Assembly (NCBI RefSeq): GCF_000949135.2
Contig: NZ_JTAN02000019.1
Coordinates: forward strand, 62,001-126,000
Direction of reading: 5' to 3'
DNA from: Burkholderia sp. USMB20
GTDB lineage: Bacteria > Pseudomonadota > Gammaproteobacteria > Burkholderiales > Burkholderiaceae
Length of the DNA: 64,000 nucleotides
Notes under the pieces: model-generated
The model's input: only the letters and a program-made list of their open reading frames with translations
What the model was told of the DNA's origin: nothing
Database searches by the model: none
Program-made: the position numbers and the translations under genes
In this document: positions 36,361 through 45,378 of the stretch, in pieces
Layout: the number at the start of each line of letters is the position of its first letter
How positions within the stretch are numbered: position 1 is the first letter of the stretch

Positions 36361-37791
36361 ATGTCCGTCACGCTTGCGCTCCAGATGCGACAGCATCTGG
36401 CACTCACGCCGAGGCTTCAGCAGTCGCTTCGCCTGCTGCAGTTGTCTTCGCTCGAATTCCAGCAGGAATTGCGACAGGCGCTCGACTCGAATCCGTTTCT
36501 CGAAGATGGGCAGGGCGACGAAGAAGCCGCCGACGCGCCCGAACCCGAGGCCGAAGCCGCGCCGCCCGAGCCGCCACCCGAGCACGAGGAAGTGCGCCCG
36601 CCGGACGGCGACGTGTCGTACACGGCCGCGCCGACGACGCGAGGCACCGGGCGACAGGCCGACGACGCGGGCGACCAGTCGCCCGGCGAGTGGATGGCCG
36701 CCGAGCCGTCGCTGCACCAGCAGCTGCACGACGCGTTGCGGCTCTATCCGCTGAACCGGCGCGACCGCGAGGCCGCGCGCATCGTGATCGACGCGCTCGA
36801 CGAAGACGGCTACCTGCGTCAGGAGCTGGGCGAGCTGCTGATCGCGGCCGATCCGGCGCGGCTGCTGTCGGAACAGGATCTCACGGTCGCGCTACGGCTC
36901 GTGCAGATGCTGGACCGGCCGGGCATCGCCGCGCGCTCGCTGTCCGAATGCCTGCTGCTGCAGCTCAACGCGATTCCGGCCGGCACGCCGGCGCTCGCGG
37001 AAGCGAAGGCCATCGCGCGCGACCATCTCGAACGGCTCGCGCGCCGCGAGACGGCGGAGATCCAGCGGCGCCTCGGCTGCAATCAGGCGACGATGCAGGC
37101 CGCCTGCGCGCTGGTGCGCGCGCTCGATCCGCGCCCCGGCAATCACTACGGCAGCACGCGCGGCGACTACGTGATACCCGACGTGATCGTGCGTCAGGTG
37201 CGCGACGAATGGATCGTGACGATCAACCCGGCCGTGCTGCCGCGCGCGCGGCTGCACGAGCGCTACGCGACGCTGTTCGCGCAGTCGAGCGGCGAGCGCG
37301 ATTCGCCGCTGGGCCAGCAGCTGCAGGAAGCGCGCTGGCTGATCCGCAACGTGCAGAAGCGCTTCGACACGATCCAGCGGGTCGGCGAATGCATCGTCGC
37401 CCGGCAGCGCGACTTCTTCCGCTACGGCGAGATCGCGATGAAGCCGCTCGTGCTGCGCGACATCGCCGAGGAGCTCGACCTGCACGAATCGACGGTCTCG
37501 CGCGCGACGGGCAACAAGTACATGGCCACGCCGCACGGCACGTTCGAGTTCAAGCATTTCTTCCCGCGCAAGCTTGAGGCGGCCGGCAAGGGCGTGTGCT
37601 CGGCGTCCGCCGCGAAGGTGCTGATCCGCGACATGATCGCCGCCGAGCGCCATAACGATCCGCTGTCCGACGTCGCGCTCGCGCAGAACCTCGCGGGCCG
37701 CGGCATCCTTCTTGCGCGTCGTACCGTCACGAAGTATCGCCAGGCGATGAAGATTCCGCCGGCCGACCTGCGCCGGCGCGACGCCGCATGA
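36361..37791 (+). CDS. rpoN2: RNA polymerase sigma-54 factor, second copy, 476 aa
   Basis: Region I (residues ~1-50) is Gln/Leu-rich (LALQMRQHLALTPRLQQSLRLLQLSSLEFQQEL), the activator-responsive part. An acidic Pro/Glu linker (~55-120) is region II. The core-binding region follows, and region III ends with the DNA-binding HTH (DIAEELDLHESTVSRATGNKYM) and the RpoN box ARRTVTKYRQ near residue 461, which reads the -24 GG. All parts needed for activity are present, so it is expected to be functional. The start 36361 has CAGGAGGG upstream. A near-perfect sigma-54 promoter lies directly in front, predicting autogenous control. A housekeeping rpoN is assumed elsewhere. Confidence 0.93.
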   Translation: MSVTLALQMRQHLALTPRLQQSLRLLQLSSLEFQQELRQALDSNPFLEDGQGDEEAADAPEPEAEAAPPEPPPEHEEVRPPDGDVSYTAAPTTRGTGRQADDAGDQSPGEWMAAEPSLHQQLHDALRLYPLNRRDREAARIVIDALDEDGYLRQELGELLIAADPARLLSEQDLTVALRLVQMLDRPGIAARSLSECLLLQLNAIPAGTPALAEAKAIARDHLERLARRETAEIQRRLGCNQATMQAACALVRALDPRPGNHYGSTRGDYVIPDVIVRQVRDEWIVTINPAVLPRARLHERYATLFAQSSGERDSPLGQQLQEARWLIRNVQKRFDTIQRVGECIVARQRDFFRYGEIAMKPLVLRDIAEELDLHESTVSRATGNKYMATPHGTFEFKHFFPRKLEAAGKGVCSASAAKVLIRDMIAAERHNDPLSDVALAQNLAGRGILLARRTVTKYRQAMKIPPADLRRRDAA

Positions 37792-37865
37792 CGATACCGT
37801 CCGAACCGCGCGCGGCCCGCCCGTGAGCCACACGGACGTCGCGCGCCACCGAGAGGAGGAAAGCC

Positions 37866-38054
37866 ATGCCAGCCAAGTCCCAGGCACAGCAACGCGCCGC
37901 AGGAGCCGCCCTGTCGGCCAAGCGCGGCGACACGAAAATGAAGGACCTGAAGCCGCCTGCGAAGTCGATGGCCAAGTCGATGAGCGAAAAGGAACTCGAA
38001 AAAATGGCTTCGACGCCGGTCCACGGCAAACCCAGGCACAAGCACGATTCGTGA
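37866..38054 (+). CDS. DUF3008 small basic protein, 62 aa
   Basis: MPAKSQAQQRAAGAALSAKRG and KSMAKSMSEKELEKMAST are the family hallmarks. It is a very basic, helical and probably disordered peptide found in many proteobacteria. AGAGGAGGAAAG lies directly upstream. It may be co-transcribed with rpoN2 (74 bases away). No function is known. Confidence 0.87.
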   Translation: MPAKSQAQQRAAGAALSAKRGDTKMKDLKPPAKSMAKSMSEKELEKMASTPVHGKPRHKHDS

Positions 38055-38108
38055 TCGACGGCGACACGCATCGGCGATCACCGTTCTTCAGGACTCCAGG
38101 AGGCATTC

Positions 38109-38270
38109 ATGCTTCGTTACGCCATCATCTTCCTCATCATCGCGCTCGTCGCCGCCTTGTTCGGCTTCGGCGGCATCGCGGCCGGCGCGGCCGAGATCGC
38201 GAAGATCCTGTTCTACATCTTCGTCGTGATCTTCCTGGTCACGCTGCTGCTGGGGGTTGTCAGGCGATGA
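38109..38270 (+). CDS. DUF1328 (YtjA-type) membrane peptide, 53 aa
   Basis: A very short gene starting [20 protein letters not shown], followed by the family motif [20 protein letters not shown] and ending GVVRR. It has two membrane helices and sits in the inner membrane; related peptides are induced by stress. CCAGGAGG lies 9-11 bases before the start, and the stop overlaps the next gene (ATGA). Confidence 0.88.
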   Translation: MLRYAIIFLIIALVAALFGFGGIAAGAAEIAKILFYIFVVIFLVTLLLGVVRR

Positions 38271-38653
38271 CGACCGCCCCCGACCGTTCGCAGCGCATCG
38301 CGGAAATCGAGCATGCGCTCGCGAACGGCTTTCCGTCGCAGTCGACCGTCGTCGTGCATGCGGACGACGCGTCCGGGCGGCTGACGATCCAGGTGTCGTG
38401 GGTGCGCGTGCCGTCCGATGAAGACGCGCGTCAATGGCGCTGCGCGGTCGACCTGCGCTTCGATCCGGACGTGCTCACGCGCTATGCGTCGCTCGGCGCG
38501 GCCGACCGGCTGCGCGTGCGCACGCAGCTGTGCGACCTCGCGCGGCGCGCGGTCGACGAGCACAAGCCGCGCGTCGAGGACGCCGAGATCGAATGCAGCG
38601 TCGCGCTCGACGTGACGCGCGCCGAACTCGACCGCGCGTTGCGCGCGCCCTGA
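38267..38653 (+). CDS. DUF3022-family protein, 128 aa
   Basis: The ATGA overlap with the DUF1328 gene supports coupling. The central part ([41 protein letters not shown]) matches another protein in this window (45379-45744: LNCDTMERYADLDEPARMRV), so the two are paralogues of the Burkholderia-specific DUF3022. A soluble alpha/beta domain with no signal peptide. The function is unknown. Confidence 0.82.
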   Translation: MTTAPDRSQRIAEIEHALANGFPSQSTVVVHADDASGRLTIQVSWVRVPSDEDARQWRCAVDLRFDPDVLTRYASLGAADRLRVRTQLCDLARRAVDEHKPRVEDAEIECSVALDVTRAELDRALRAP

Positions 38654-38777
38654 CCGACGCAACCCGCATCGACGCTTTAGCCGCCGTCGCGACACGCGCC
38701 GTGCGGCGCGTCCATGCCCGTGACGGCTTCTGGTGTGTGCCGCCACGCGCTCGCGCACCCGGCAAAGGAGAACACGC

Positions 38778-39830
38778 ATGGCATCGCGGATGATCTGGAA
38801 AGGCGCGATCAGCTTCGGGCTCGTTCACGTGCCCGTGCAGCTGTTTCCCGCGACGCGCACCGTGAAGCCGTCGTTCCGGCTGCTCGACAAGCGCTCGATG
38901 GACCCGGTCGGCTATCGGCAGATCAACAAGCGCACCGGCAAGGAGGTCGCGCGCGAGGACATCGTGCGCGGCTACGAGTACGAGAAGGAACGCTACGTCG
39001 TGCTGACCGACGAGGAGATTCGCGCGGCCAATCCGGAATCGACGCAAACCGTCGACATCCTGACGTTCGTCGACGCGGACGCGGTATCGTTCCTGTATCT
39101 CGACACGCCGTACTACCTCGTGCCGGACCGCAAGGGCGAGAAGGTCTATGCGCTGCTGCGCGACGCGCTGAAGGACAGCGGCAAGATCGGCATCGCGCTC
39201 GTGGTGATGCGCGACCGCCAGCATCTCGGCGCGCTGATTCCGGTCGGGCCGCTGCTCGCGCTCGACACGCTGCGCTGGCAGGAAGAACTGCGGCCGCTCG
39301 ACGAACTGACGGTGCCGGCCGACGACGCGAAACACGCGGGCGTGACCGCGCGCGAGCTCGGGATGGCGAAGAAGCTGATCGACGAGATGGCGGGCAAGTG
39401 GACGCCGGACGAGTATCACGACACGTTTCGCGACGACATTCTCGAGCTGGTCGAGCGCAAGGTGCGCGCGGGCAAGATCGAGGAGATCGAGGAGCGGCCT
39501 GCGCAGACGGGCCGCGCGGCGACCAACGTGGTCGATCTGACCGAGCTGCTGAAACGCAGCCTGAAGGGCGGCGGCGGTGGCGGCGCGCGCGCGGCGGGCC
39601 CGCGCAATGCGGGCGACGACGAGGGCGCGGAGGCGGAAGCGTCGTCTTCCTCCGCGTCGTCTTCTTCTGCGTCGTCGCGCGGCGGCGCGCGCCGCAAGCC
39701 GGCTTCGAAGGCCGTGCCGAAGGGCTCCGCCGAGAAGACGCCGGCGGCGAAGCGGACGGCCGCGAAACGTGCCGCGACCGGCGAGCATGCGGCGAAGAAA
39801 ACCGCCGCGCGCCGCAAGCACGCCGCATGA
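38778..39830 (+). CDS. ku: Non-homologous end-joining protein Ku, 350 aa
   Basis: The ATG at 38778 has AAAGGAG upstream. The Ku core (~1-260) begins MIWKGAISFGLVHVPVQLFPATR and contains KRSMDPVGYRQINKRTGKEV and GYEYEKERYVVLTDEEI. The C-terminal ~80 residues are Gly/Ser/Lys-rich (AKRTAAKRAA, KKTAARRKHAA), a basic tail that in other Ku proteins helps DNA binding. Ku forms a homodimer ring on DNA ends and recruits LigD, whose gene starts 25 bases downstream. I found no sigma-54 element directly in front, so it may be read through from the rpoN2 region. Confidence 0.95.
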   Translation: MASRMIWKGAISFGLVHVPVQLFPATRTVKPSFRLLDKRSMDPVGYRQINKRTGKEVAREDIVRGYEYEKERYVVLTDEEIRAANPESTQTVDILTFVDADAVSFLYLDTPYYLVPDRKGEKVYALLRDALKDSGKIGIALVVMRDRQHLGALIPVGPLLALDTLRWQEELRPLDELTVPADDAKHAGVTARELGMAKKLIDEMAGKWTPDEYHDTFRDDILELVERKVRAGKIEEIEERPAQTGRAATNVVDLTELLKRSLKGGGGGGARAAGPRNAGDDEGAEAEASSSSASSSSASSRGGARRKPASKAVPKGSAEKTPAAKRTAAKRAATGEHAAKKTAARRKHAA

Positions 39831-39854
39831 CGCGCGGCGACGCGAGGTGACACG

Positions 39855-42845
39855 ATGGCCGGCAAGCTCGATCCCTATCGCCGCAAGCGCCGCTTCGACG
39901 CGACGCCGGAACCCGAAGGCGCGCACGGGCGGCGGCGCGCGAAGGCGAGCGCGACACCTTCCGGGCGGGCGACCCGGCGTGCCGGCCACCCGCTGCGCTT
40001 CGTGATCCAGGAGCACCACGCGCGGCGCCTGCATTACGACTTCCGGCTCGAACTCGACGGCACGCTGAAGTCGTGGGCCGTGCCGAAGGGGCCGAGCGTC
40101 GATCCGTCGGTGAAGCGCCTCGCCGTGCAGGTCGAGGATCATCCGCTCGAATACGCGTCGTTCGAAGGCGAGATTCCGGCCGGGCATTACGGCGCGGGGG
40201 CGGTCATCGTATGGGACGAAGGCACCTGGACGCCCGACGGCGGCCTCGCGCAGGCACGCGACGGCTATCGCGCGGGCAAGCTGACGTTCCGGCTCGACGG
40301 CGAAAAGCTGCACGGCGGCTGGGCGCTCGTGCGCAGCGGACGGCAGGAGGGGCGACAGGTGCAGTGGCTGCTGATCAAGGAGCGCGACGACGACGCGCGC
40401 AGCGAGGCCGAATTCGACGTCGTCGGCGAACTGCCGGGGAGTGTGCATGACGGGGCGGCGTCGGCGACGCGTGCGGATGCCGCGGGCCGCTCGACGCGCG
40501 CGCGCGGAGCGCAACGCGGCCGGCGCGACTCGACCGACATGCGTGCCGCAGCGCATGACGATCATAGCCGCGATGGCCGCGATGGCCGCGATGGCCGCGA
40601 CAGCCGCGACAGCCGCGACAGCCGCGACAGCCGCGACAGCCGAGAAAGCCGAGAAAGCCGAGAAAGCCGAGAAAGCCGAGCCCGCCGGCCCGCCGATCCG
40701 TCCGAGATCGACGGTGCGGTACGCGCGCCGCTGCCCGAGCGCGTCGCGCCGCAACTCGCGACGCTGGTCGACGGCCCGCCGACGCAGGGCGACTGGCGCT
40801 ACGAACTGAAATTCGACGGCTACCGGATCCTCGCGCGCATTGCGGGCAAGGGCGCCCGCCGACACGTGAAGCTGATGACGCGCGAAGGCCGCGACTGGAC
40901 CGCGAAGCTGCGCGCGCAGCGCGACGCGCTCGCGGCGCTCGACGTCGACGACGCCTGGCTCGACGGCGAGGCCGTCGTGCTCGGCAGGAACGGTCTCCCC
41001 GACTTCCAGGCGCTGCAGAACGCGATCGGCGCCGGGCATTCAGATGCGATCACGCTGTTCGTGTTCGACCTGCCTTGTCTCGACGGTTACGACTTGCGCG
41101 ACGCACCGCTCACCGCGCGCCGCGCCCTGCTCGAACCGCTGCTCGCCGACAGCGACCCCGCGCGGCTGCGCTTTTCGCCGGATCTCGGCGACGACGTCGC
41201 ATCGCTGATCGCGAGCGCCTGCGATACCGGCCTCGAAGGGCTGATCGGCAAGCGCGCGGAATCGCGCTATCGCGGCGGGCGCTCGCCCGCGTGGATCAAG
41301 CTCAAATGCCGGCGCCGGCAGGAGTTCGTGATCGGCGGTTACACCGAGCCGTCGGGCAGCCGGCACGGCTTCGGCGCGCTGCTGCTCGGCGTGCACGAGC
41401 CGGCAGCGGCCGGCAAGCGGCGGCGCGGGCCTGCGCCGCTGCGCTACGTCGGCCGCGTCGGCACCGGCTTCGACACGCGGATGCTCGACCGGCTCGCACC
41501 GATCCTGCGCAAGCAGCAACGCGATACGACGCCGTTCGATCCGCCGCCGCGCGAACGCTCGCGCACGCGCGTGCACTGGATCGAACCGACGCTCGTCGCC
41601 GAATGCGAATTCGCCGAGTGGACCGGCGACGGCATCGTGCGGCAGGCCGCGTTCATCGCGCTGCGCGAGGACAAGCCGGCGTCGCAGATCGTCCGCGAAG
41701 TGCCGAAGCAACCGGAAACGGAGGGGGCGATGGAGCGACGCCAGACCACGCATCACGAAAAGCGCGAACGCAAGCACGCGGAGCACGTCGATCGCACGTC
41801 GCATACGTCGCATACGTCGCATACATCGCATACGTCGCACGCCGAGCACGCCGAGCATGCCAATCACGCAGATCGCCCCGATCAAGATGCAACGGGCCGC
41901 AAGCACCACGCACGTTCACGCCCGTCCCCCCACGCAGCACGCGACGATACCGATTCCGACGCGCTCGGCCGCGTGCGCATCACCCATCCGGAGCGCGTGC
42001 TCGATCCGCAGAGCGGCACGCGCAAGATCGATCTCGCGCATTACTGGCAATGGGTCGCGCCGTGGCTGCTGCCGGACCTGAAGGGCCGGCCCGTGGCGCT
42101 CGTGCGCGCGCCCGGCGACATCGCGGGCGAGCTGTTCTTCCAGAAGCATGCGGAGCGCCGCGAGATCCCGTTCGTCACGCAGCACGCAGGACTCGATCCG
42201 GGCCACGGTCCGCTGCTGTCGCTCGACAGCGTCGACGCGCTGCTCGGCGCCGCGCAGATGGGCACGATCGAGCTGCATACATGGAACGCGCACGCGTCGA
42301 ACATCGAGCGGCCGGACCGGATCGTGTTCGACCTCGATCCCGATCCGGCGCTGCCGTGGAGCGCGATGACCGACGCCGCGCAGCTCGTGCGCGGGCTGCT
42401 CGACGAACTGGGCCTCGCGTCGTTCTGCAAGACGAGCGGCGGCAAGGGGCTGCACGTCGTCGTGCCGATCGCGCGGCACCTGGGCTGGGACGACGCGAAG
42501 GACTTCTCGCGCGCGCTCGCGCGGCATGTCGCGGGCGCGCTGCCCGACCGTTTCACCGCGACGATGGGCGCGCGTCACCGGCGCGGCAAGATCTTCATCG
42601 ACTACCTGCGCAACGGCCGCGGTGCGAGCACAATCGCCGCGTATTCGGTGCGGGCGCGGCCCGGGCTGGGCGTGTCGGTGCCGCTGCGCTGGGACGAGGT
42701 GCCAACCACCACGGGCGGCGCGCAATGGACGATCGACACGCTGCACGAGCGGCTCGACCGGCTGAAGCGCGACCCTTGGGAAGACTATGCCGGCACGCGG
42801 CAGCGGATCACCGCGCAGATGCGTGCGCGTCTCGGCATGTCGTGA
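39855..42845 (+). CDS. ligD: Multifunctional DNA ligase D (phosphoesterase, ligase, polymerase), 996 aa
   Basis: Domain order PE-Lig-Pol as in Pseudomonas. Residues ~45-185: 3'-phosphoesterase (QEHHARRLHYDFRLELDG, SYFEGE-like EYASFEGEIP). Residues ~300-610: ATP-dependent ligase with nucleotidyl Lys319 in ELKFDGYR and the downstream IKLKCRRRQEF. Residues ~700-995: primase/polymerase with FDLDPDP (metal Asp pair) and TSGGKGLHVVVP. The two linkers hold 9-base tandem repeats that encode RDG/RDS/RES and SHT/AEH runs. With Ku it repairs double-strand breaks in non-growing cells. The Pol domain can add ribonucleotides at ends. Confidence 0.95.
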   Translation: MAGKLDPYRRKRRFDATPEPEGAHGRRRAKASATPSGRATRRAGHPLRFVIQEHHARRLHYDFRLELDGTLKSWAVPKGPSVDPSVKRLAVQVEDHPLEYASFEGEIPAGHYGAGAVIVWDEGTWTPDGGLAQARDGYRAGKLTFRLDGEKLHGGWALVRSGRQEGRQVQWLLIKERDDDARSEAEFDVVGELPGSVHDGAASATRADAAGRSTRARGAQRGRRDSTDMRAAAHDDHSRDGRDGRDGRDSRDSRDSRDSRDSRESRESRESRESRARRPADPSEIDGAVRAPLPERVAPQLATLVDGPPTQGDWRYELKFDGYRILARIAGKGARRHVKLMTREGRDWTAKLRAQRDALAALDVDDAWLDGEAVVLGRNGLPDFQALQNAIGAGHSDAITLFVFDLPCLDGYDLRDAPLTARRALLEPLLADSDPARLRFSPDLGDDVASLIASACDTGLEGLIGKRAESRYRGGRSPAWIKLKCRRRQEFVIGGYTEPSGSRHGFGALLLGVHEPAAAGKRRRGPAPLRYVGRVGTGFDTRMLDRLAPILRKQQRDTTPFDPPPRERSRTRVHWIEPTLVAECEFAEWTGDGIVRQAAFIALREDKPASQIVREVPKQPETEGAMERRQTTHHEKRERKHAEHVDRTSHTSHTSHTSHTSHAEHAEHANHADRPDQDATGRKHHARSRPSPHAARDDTDSDALGRVRITHPERVLDPQSGTRKIDLAHYWQWVAPWLLPDLKGRPVALVRAPGDIAGELFFQKHAERREIPFVTQHAGLDPGHGPLLSLDSVDALLGAAQMGTIELHTWNAHASNIERPDRIVFDLDPDPALPWSAMTDAAQLVRGLLDELGLASFCKTSGGKGLHVVVPIARHLGWDDAKDFSRALARHVAGALPDRFTATMGARHRRGKIFIDYLRNGRGASTIAAYSVRARPGLGVSVPLRWDEVPTTTGGAQWTIDTLHERLDRLKRDPWEDYAGTRQRITAQMRARLGMS
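40566..40680 (+). repeat. 9-base tandem repeat in ligD linker 1
   Basis: Units gccgcgatg (about 3), gccgcgaca (about 5) and gccgagaaa (about 4) encode a run of Arg-Asp-Gly, Arg-Asp-Ser and Arg-Glu-Ser between the PE and ligase domains. The unit length is a multiple of three, so changes in copy number keep the frame. Confidence 0.85.
41793..41860 (+). repeat. 9-base tandem repeat in ligD linker 2
   Basis: About five copies of cgtcgcata-type units followed by gccgagcac/t units encode Thr-Ser-His and Ala-Glu-His runs between the ligase and polymerase domains. One unit has a single-base difference. Confidence 0.8.
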
Positions 42846-42853
42846 CCGCGCCG

Positions 42854-44176
42854 TCAGCGCCGACGCTGCTGCAGGCGGTGATACCAGTCCATCAGCGGCG
42901 TCGCGGACACGCCGTGCGCGATCACCGACGCCGACACGACGGCCAGCACCGGCGCCGCGAGCGGCCGCACCGCGCTGGACGGCCCGTGCTCGAGCGCGAA
43001 CAGCAGGTAGTAGAACGAGCCGATCCCGCGTATCCCGAACCATGCCAGCAGCCGGCGCTGCGCCGGCGTCGCGCGCGAGCCGGCGAGCGCCGGCAGCACC
43101 GCGAGCGGCCGCACGGCGACGAACAGCGCGACGGCGAGCGCGGCCGAGCCCCACGTGAAGAGCGGCGTCGTCAGCGTGGCGAGCACGCCGCCGATCATCG
43201 TCATCACGAGCGCCTCGGCGATCCGCTCGAGCTCGATCGTGAAGTCGAGCACCGATTCGGTCATGAACGCGTGCGCTTTCTCCGGGTGTTTCTCGGTCGC
43301 GACCACGTCTTCCGAATCGACCCGGCCGATCACTTCGCGCGGCCGGCGGTCACCGCTCGCGCGATGCTCGACGCGGCGCATCGCGACGCCCGCGGCGAAC
43401 GTCGCGATGAAGCCGAACGTATGCGCGAGCTGCGCGGCACCGAACGACAGCACGATCAACGCGAGCGCGAAGAAGCCTTCGAACCCGAGTGCCTGCGCAT
43501 GACGGGTGCGCAGCCAGCCGATCGCGGTGGTGGTCGCCGCGCCGAGCATGCCGCCGATCGCGGCCGCGCCCGCGATGCCCCACAGCGCGGCCAGCGCGAA
43601 CGCGCCCGACAGCGGCGGCGGCCCGTGCGGCGCATCGGACGCGCCGCACAGCGCGAGGCCCGCGAGCGCGAACGGCAGCGCGATGCCGTCGTTCAGGCCG
43701 CCTTCGCCGGACAGTGCGAAGCGCACCAGGTCGCGATCGCCGGGATCATGCACCTGCACGTCGTGCGCGAGCACCGGGTCGGTCGGCGCGAGGATCGCCG
43801 CGAGCAGTAGCGCGGGGCCCCAGCCGAGCCCGAGCGTCAGGACCGCGCAGCCGGCGAGCAGCGGCACCGTGACGATCATCGCGAGCAGGCCGAGCCGGCA
43901 CGGCACGCGCCACAGCGGGTCGGACAGCGGCACGCGCAGCCGCAGCCCGATCGCGAACAGCGATACCAGCAGCGCGACCTCGACGATCTCGCGCAGCAGC
44001 GGCGCGTCGCGCTGGATGTCGAGATGCAGGAGCCCGGCGCCGGACGGGCCGAGCGCGACACCGAGAGCAAGATAGATCATCGCGCTGCTGCACGGCAGAT
44101 GGCGCAGCGCCGACGTCACGATGCCCATGCCCATCAGCACCGCGCCGATGATCAGATACCACAACGTTTCATGCAT
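42854..44176 (-). CDS. Cation:proton antiporter (Na+/H+ exchanger family), 440 aa
   Basis: It has about 12 helices, the conserved APTDPVLAHDV segment near residue 130, and the ND pair in GEGGLNDGIALP near residue 160, which marks electroneutral CPA1-type exchangers. A charged cytoplasmic loop (~290-330: RRPREVIGRVDSEDVVATEKHP in part) interrupts the fold. The end has YYLLFALEHG. It probably moves Na+ or K+ against H+ for pH and salt balance. It is convergent with ligD (8 bases apart). The DUF3175 gene lies upstream on the same strand, 42 bases away. Confidence 0.87.
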   Translation of the reverse strand: MHETLWYLIIGAVLMGMGIVTSALRHLPCSSAMIYLALGVALGPSGAGLLHLDIQRDAPLLREIVEVALLVSLFAIGLRLRVPLSDPLWRVPCRLGLLAMIVTVPLLAGCAVLTLGLGWGPALLLAAILAPTDPVLAHDVQVHDPGDRDLVRFALSGEGGLNDGIALPFALAGLALCGASDAPHGPPPLSGAFALAALWGIAGAAAIGGMLGAATTTAIGWLRTRHAQALGFEGFFALALIVLSFGAAQLAHTFGFIATFAAGVAMRRVEHRASGDRRPREVIGRVDSEDVVATEKHPEKAHAFMTESVLDFTIELERIAEALVMTMIGGVLATLTTPLFTWGSAALAVALFVAVRPLAVLPALAGSRATPAQRRLLAWFGIRGIGSFYYLLFALEHGPSSAVRPLAAPVLAVVSASVIAHGVSATPLMDWYHRLQQRRR

Positions 44177-44218
44177 GCGGGCAGGCCGGGCAGGTCGACG
44201 GTGAACCGGCGGGGGCCG

Positions 44219-44575
44219 TCACGGCTTGCGGCCGAACGCCTCGCGCAGTTTGCGCTTCGCACGTTCGAGCGTCGCGCGGCGCGTCTTCGGCAGGTTGCGG
44301 CCCGCGCGGTTCACGTAGAAGTTCAGCATCGACATCGCCGACTGGAACGGTGTTCCCTTGCGTCGGCGGCTGTGTTCGGCCGAGCGCTTGAGCGACGCGG
44401 CGATCTTGCCCGGGTCGTCGGACTTGAAGATCTCGGGCTCGATGTCGAGCGCATCGCTTCGTTGCATGACGTCGGCGGACCAGCGCTTGCGGTGCTGCGG
44501 ATCGTTGCTGCGCGCACGGCCCGGGCGGCGCGTCGCGCGTTTGCCGTGCGGATGGGAAGCTGAAGCTGAAGGCAT
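44219..44575 (-). CDS. DUF3175 protein, 118 aa
   Basis: The core KRWSADVMQRSDALDIEP, IAASLKRSAEHSRRRKGTPF and MSMLNFYVNRAGRNL are the family signature; the N-terminus is a basic tail with HTH-like charge. A small soluble helical protein of unknown role. A strong sigma-54 element lies 60-75 bases upstream on the same strand, and the antiporter gene follows, so both are probably controlled together. Confidence 0.88.
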   Translation of the reverse strand: MPSASASHPHGKRATRRPGRARSNDPQHRKRWSADVMQRSDALDIEPEIFKSDDPGKIAASLKRSAEHSRRRKGTPFQSAMSMLNFYVNRAGRNLPKTRRATLERAKRKLREAFGRKP

Positions 44576-44634
44576 GGCAGGGCTCTCCCTATGGAATCGG
44601 GATGGATCGCGGGTCTTGGGTGTCCGGGTGGTGC

Positions 44635-44650
44635 CGCAATTCGCGTGCCG
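44635..44650 (-). promoter_or_regulatory. Sigma-54 promoter (minus) of DUF3175/antiporter
   Basis: On the minus strand: CGGCACGCGAATTGCG, with GGCACG and TTGC at exact spacing. The leader is about 49 bases. It faces away from the plus-strand element 12 bases on. Confidence 0.75.
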
Positions 44651-44661
44651 CCTGTCGGTGG

Positions 44662-44677
44662 CGGCACGGGCCTTGCT
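44662..44677 (+). promoter_or_regulatory. Sigma-54 promoter (plus) of the Gly-rich protein gene
   Basis: CGGCACGGGCCTTGCT. GGCACG and TTGCT are at exact spacing. The predicted start near 44688 gives a ~45-base leader. Confidence 0.75.
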
Positions 44678-44732
44678 GAATCGAAGGCGCAGGCCATTCC
44701 ACTACGGCGGTTCCATTGAGGGAGAGCGCTCC

Positions 44733-45290
44733 ATGAAGCCAGCATCCGAATCGAAATCTGCCGCGCGCCGGATCCTCGCGTGCGCGGCCGTCGTGCTCGT
44801 CGCGGCCGCACCGGCCGCATGGGCACAGAATTCGCAACGTTCCGACGAGGGCACCGGCGCGCCGATCCTGTCGCCGCCGGACACGTCGGCGCAGGGCAGC
44901 GGCGGCAACCTGTCGAACGGCAACACGGCGGCGCCGCCGCCCGCGACCCGTATGCAGGCGCCGCGCGGCACGGGTCCGCGCGGTCAACCGGACGTGCGCA
45001 GCAAGCCCGGCGGCATGACTGGCGCCGGGGCCGGCAGCATGGGCGGCGGCGCGACGGGCGGCACCGGCAGCACCGGAATGGGCAGTACCGGCAGCGGTAC
45101 CGGCAGCACCGGAATGGGCACCCCCGGTACGGGCAGCACCGGTACGAGCGGTGCCGGCGGCAGCGCGGGCATGGGCGGTGCCGGTGCGGCCCCGGGCGGA
45201 ACTGGCGCGGGCGCCGGCAATAGCCGCTTGCCGGGGACGACCGGCTCGGGCGGTGGCAGCACGGGCAGCGCGGGGTCGAGCGGCTATTGA
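44733..45290 (+). CDS. Secreted Gly/Ser/Thr-rich repeat protein, 185 aa
   Basis: The start has GGGAGAG upstream. A signal peptide (RILACAAVVLVAAAPAAWA) cleaves near residue 32. The mature chain is disordered: a Pro-rich part, then about 80 residues of Gly-Ser-Thr-Gly-Met repeats (GSTGMGSTGSGTGSTGMGTP). Such chains are seen in surface or matrix proteins. It has its own sigma-54 promoter. The repeats could be sites for glycosylation, but that is speculation. Confidence 0.8.
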   Translation: MKPASESKSAARRILACAAVVLVAAAPAAWAQNSQRSDEGTGAPILSPPDTSAQGSGGNLSNGNTAAPPPATRMQAPRGTGPRGQPDVRSKPGGMTGAGAGSMGGGATGGTGSTGMGSTGSGTGSTGMGTPGTGSTGTSGAGGSAGMGGAGAAPGGTGAGAGNSRLPGTTGSGGGSTGSAGSSGY

Positions 45291-45378
45291 CGATCACGGC
45301 GTCGCGCCGGCGCCCGGCGCGGCGCGCTGGCGGCGCTACCCGCGAGGCCGGCCTGCCGCCACTACGCAGGAGGACAAC

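Noticed and set aside
40566-40680. CRISPR-like repeats
   Set aside because: Units are 9 bases, contiguous, with no spacers, and they encode a continuous linker in ligD.
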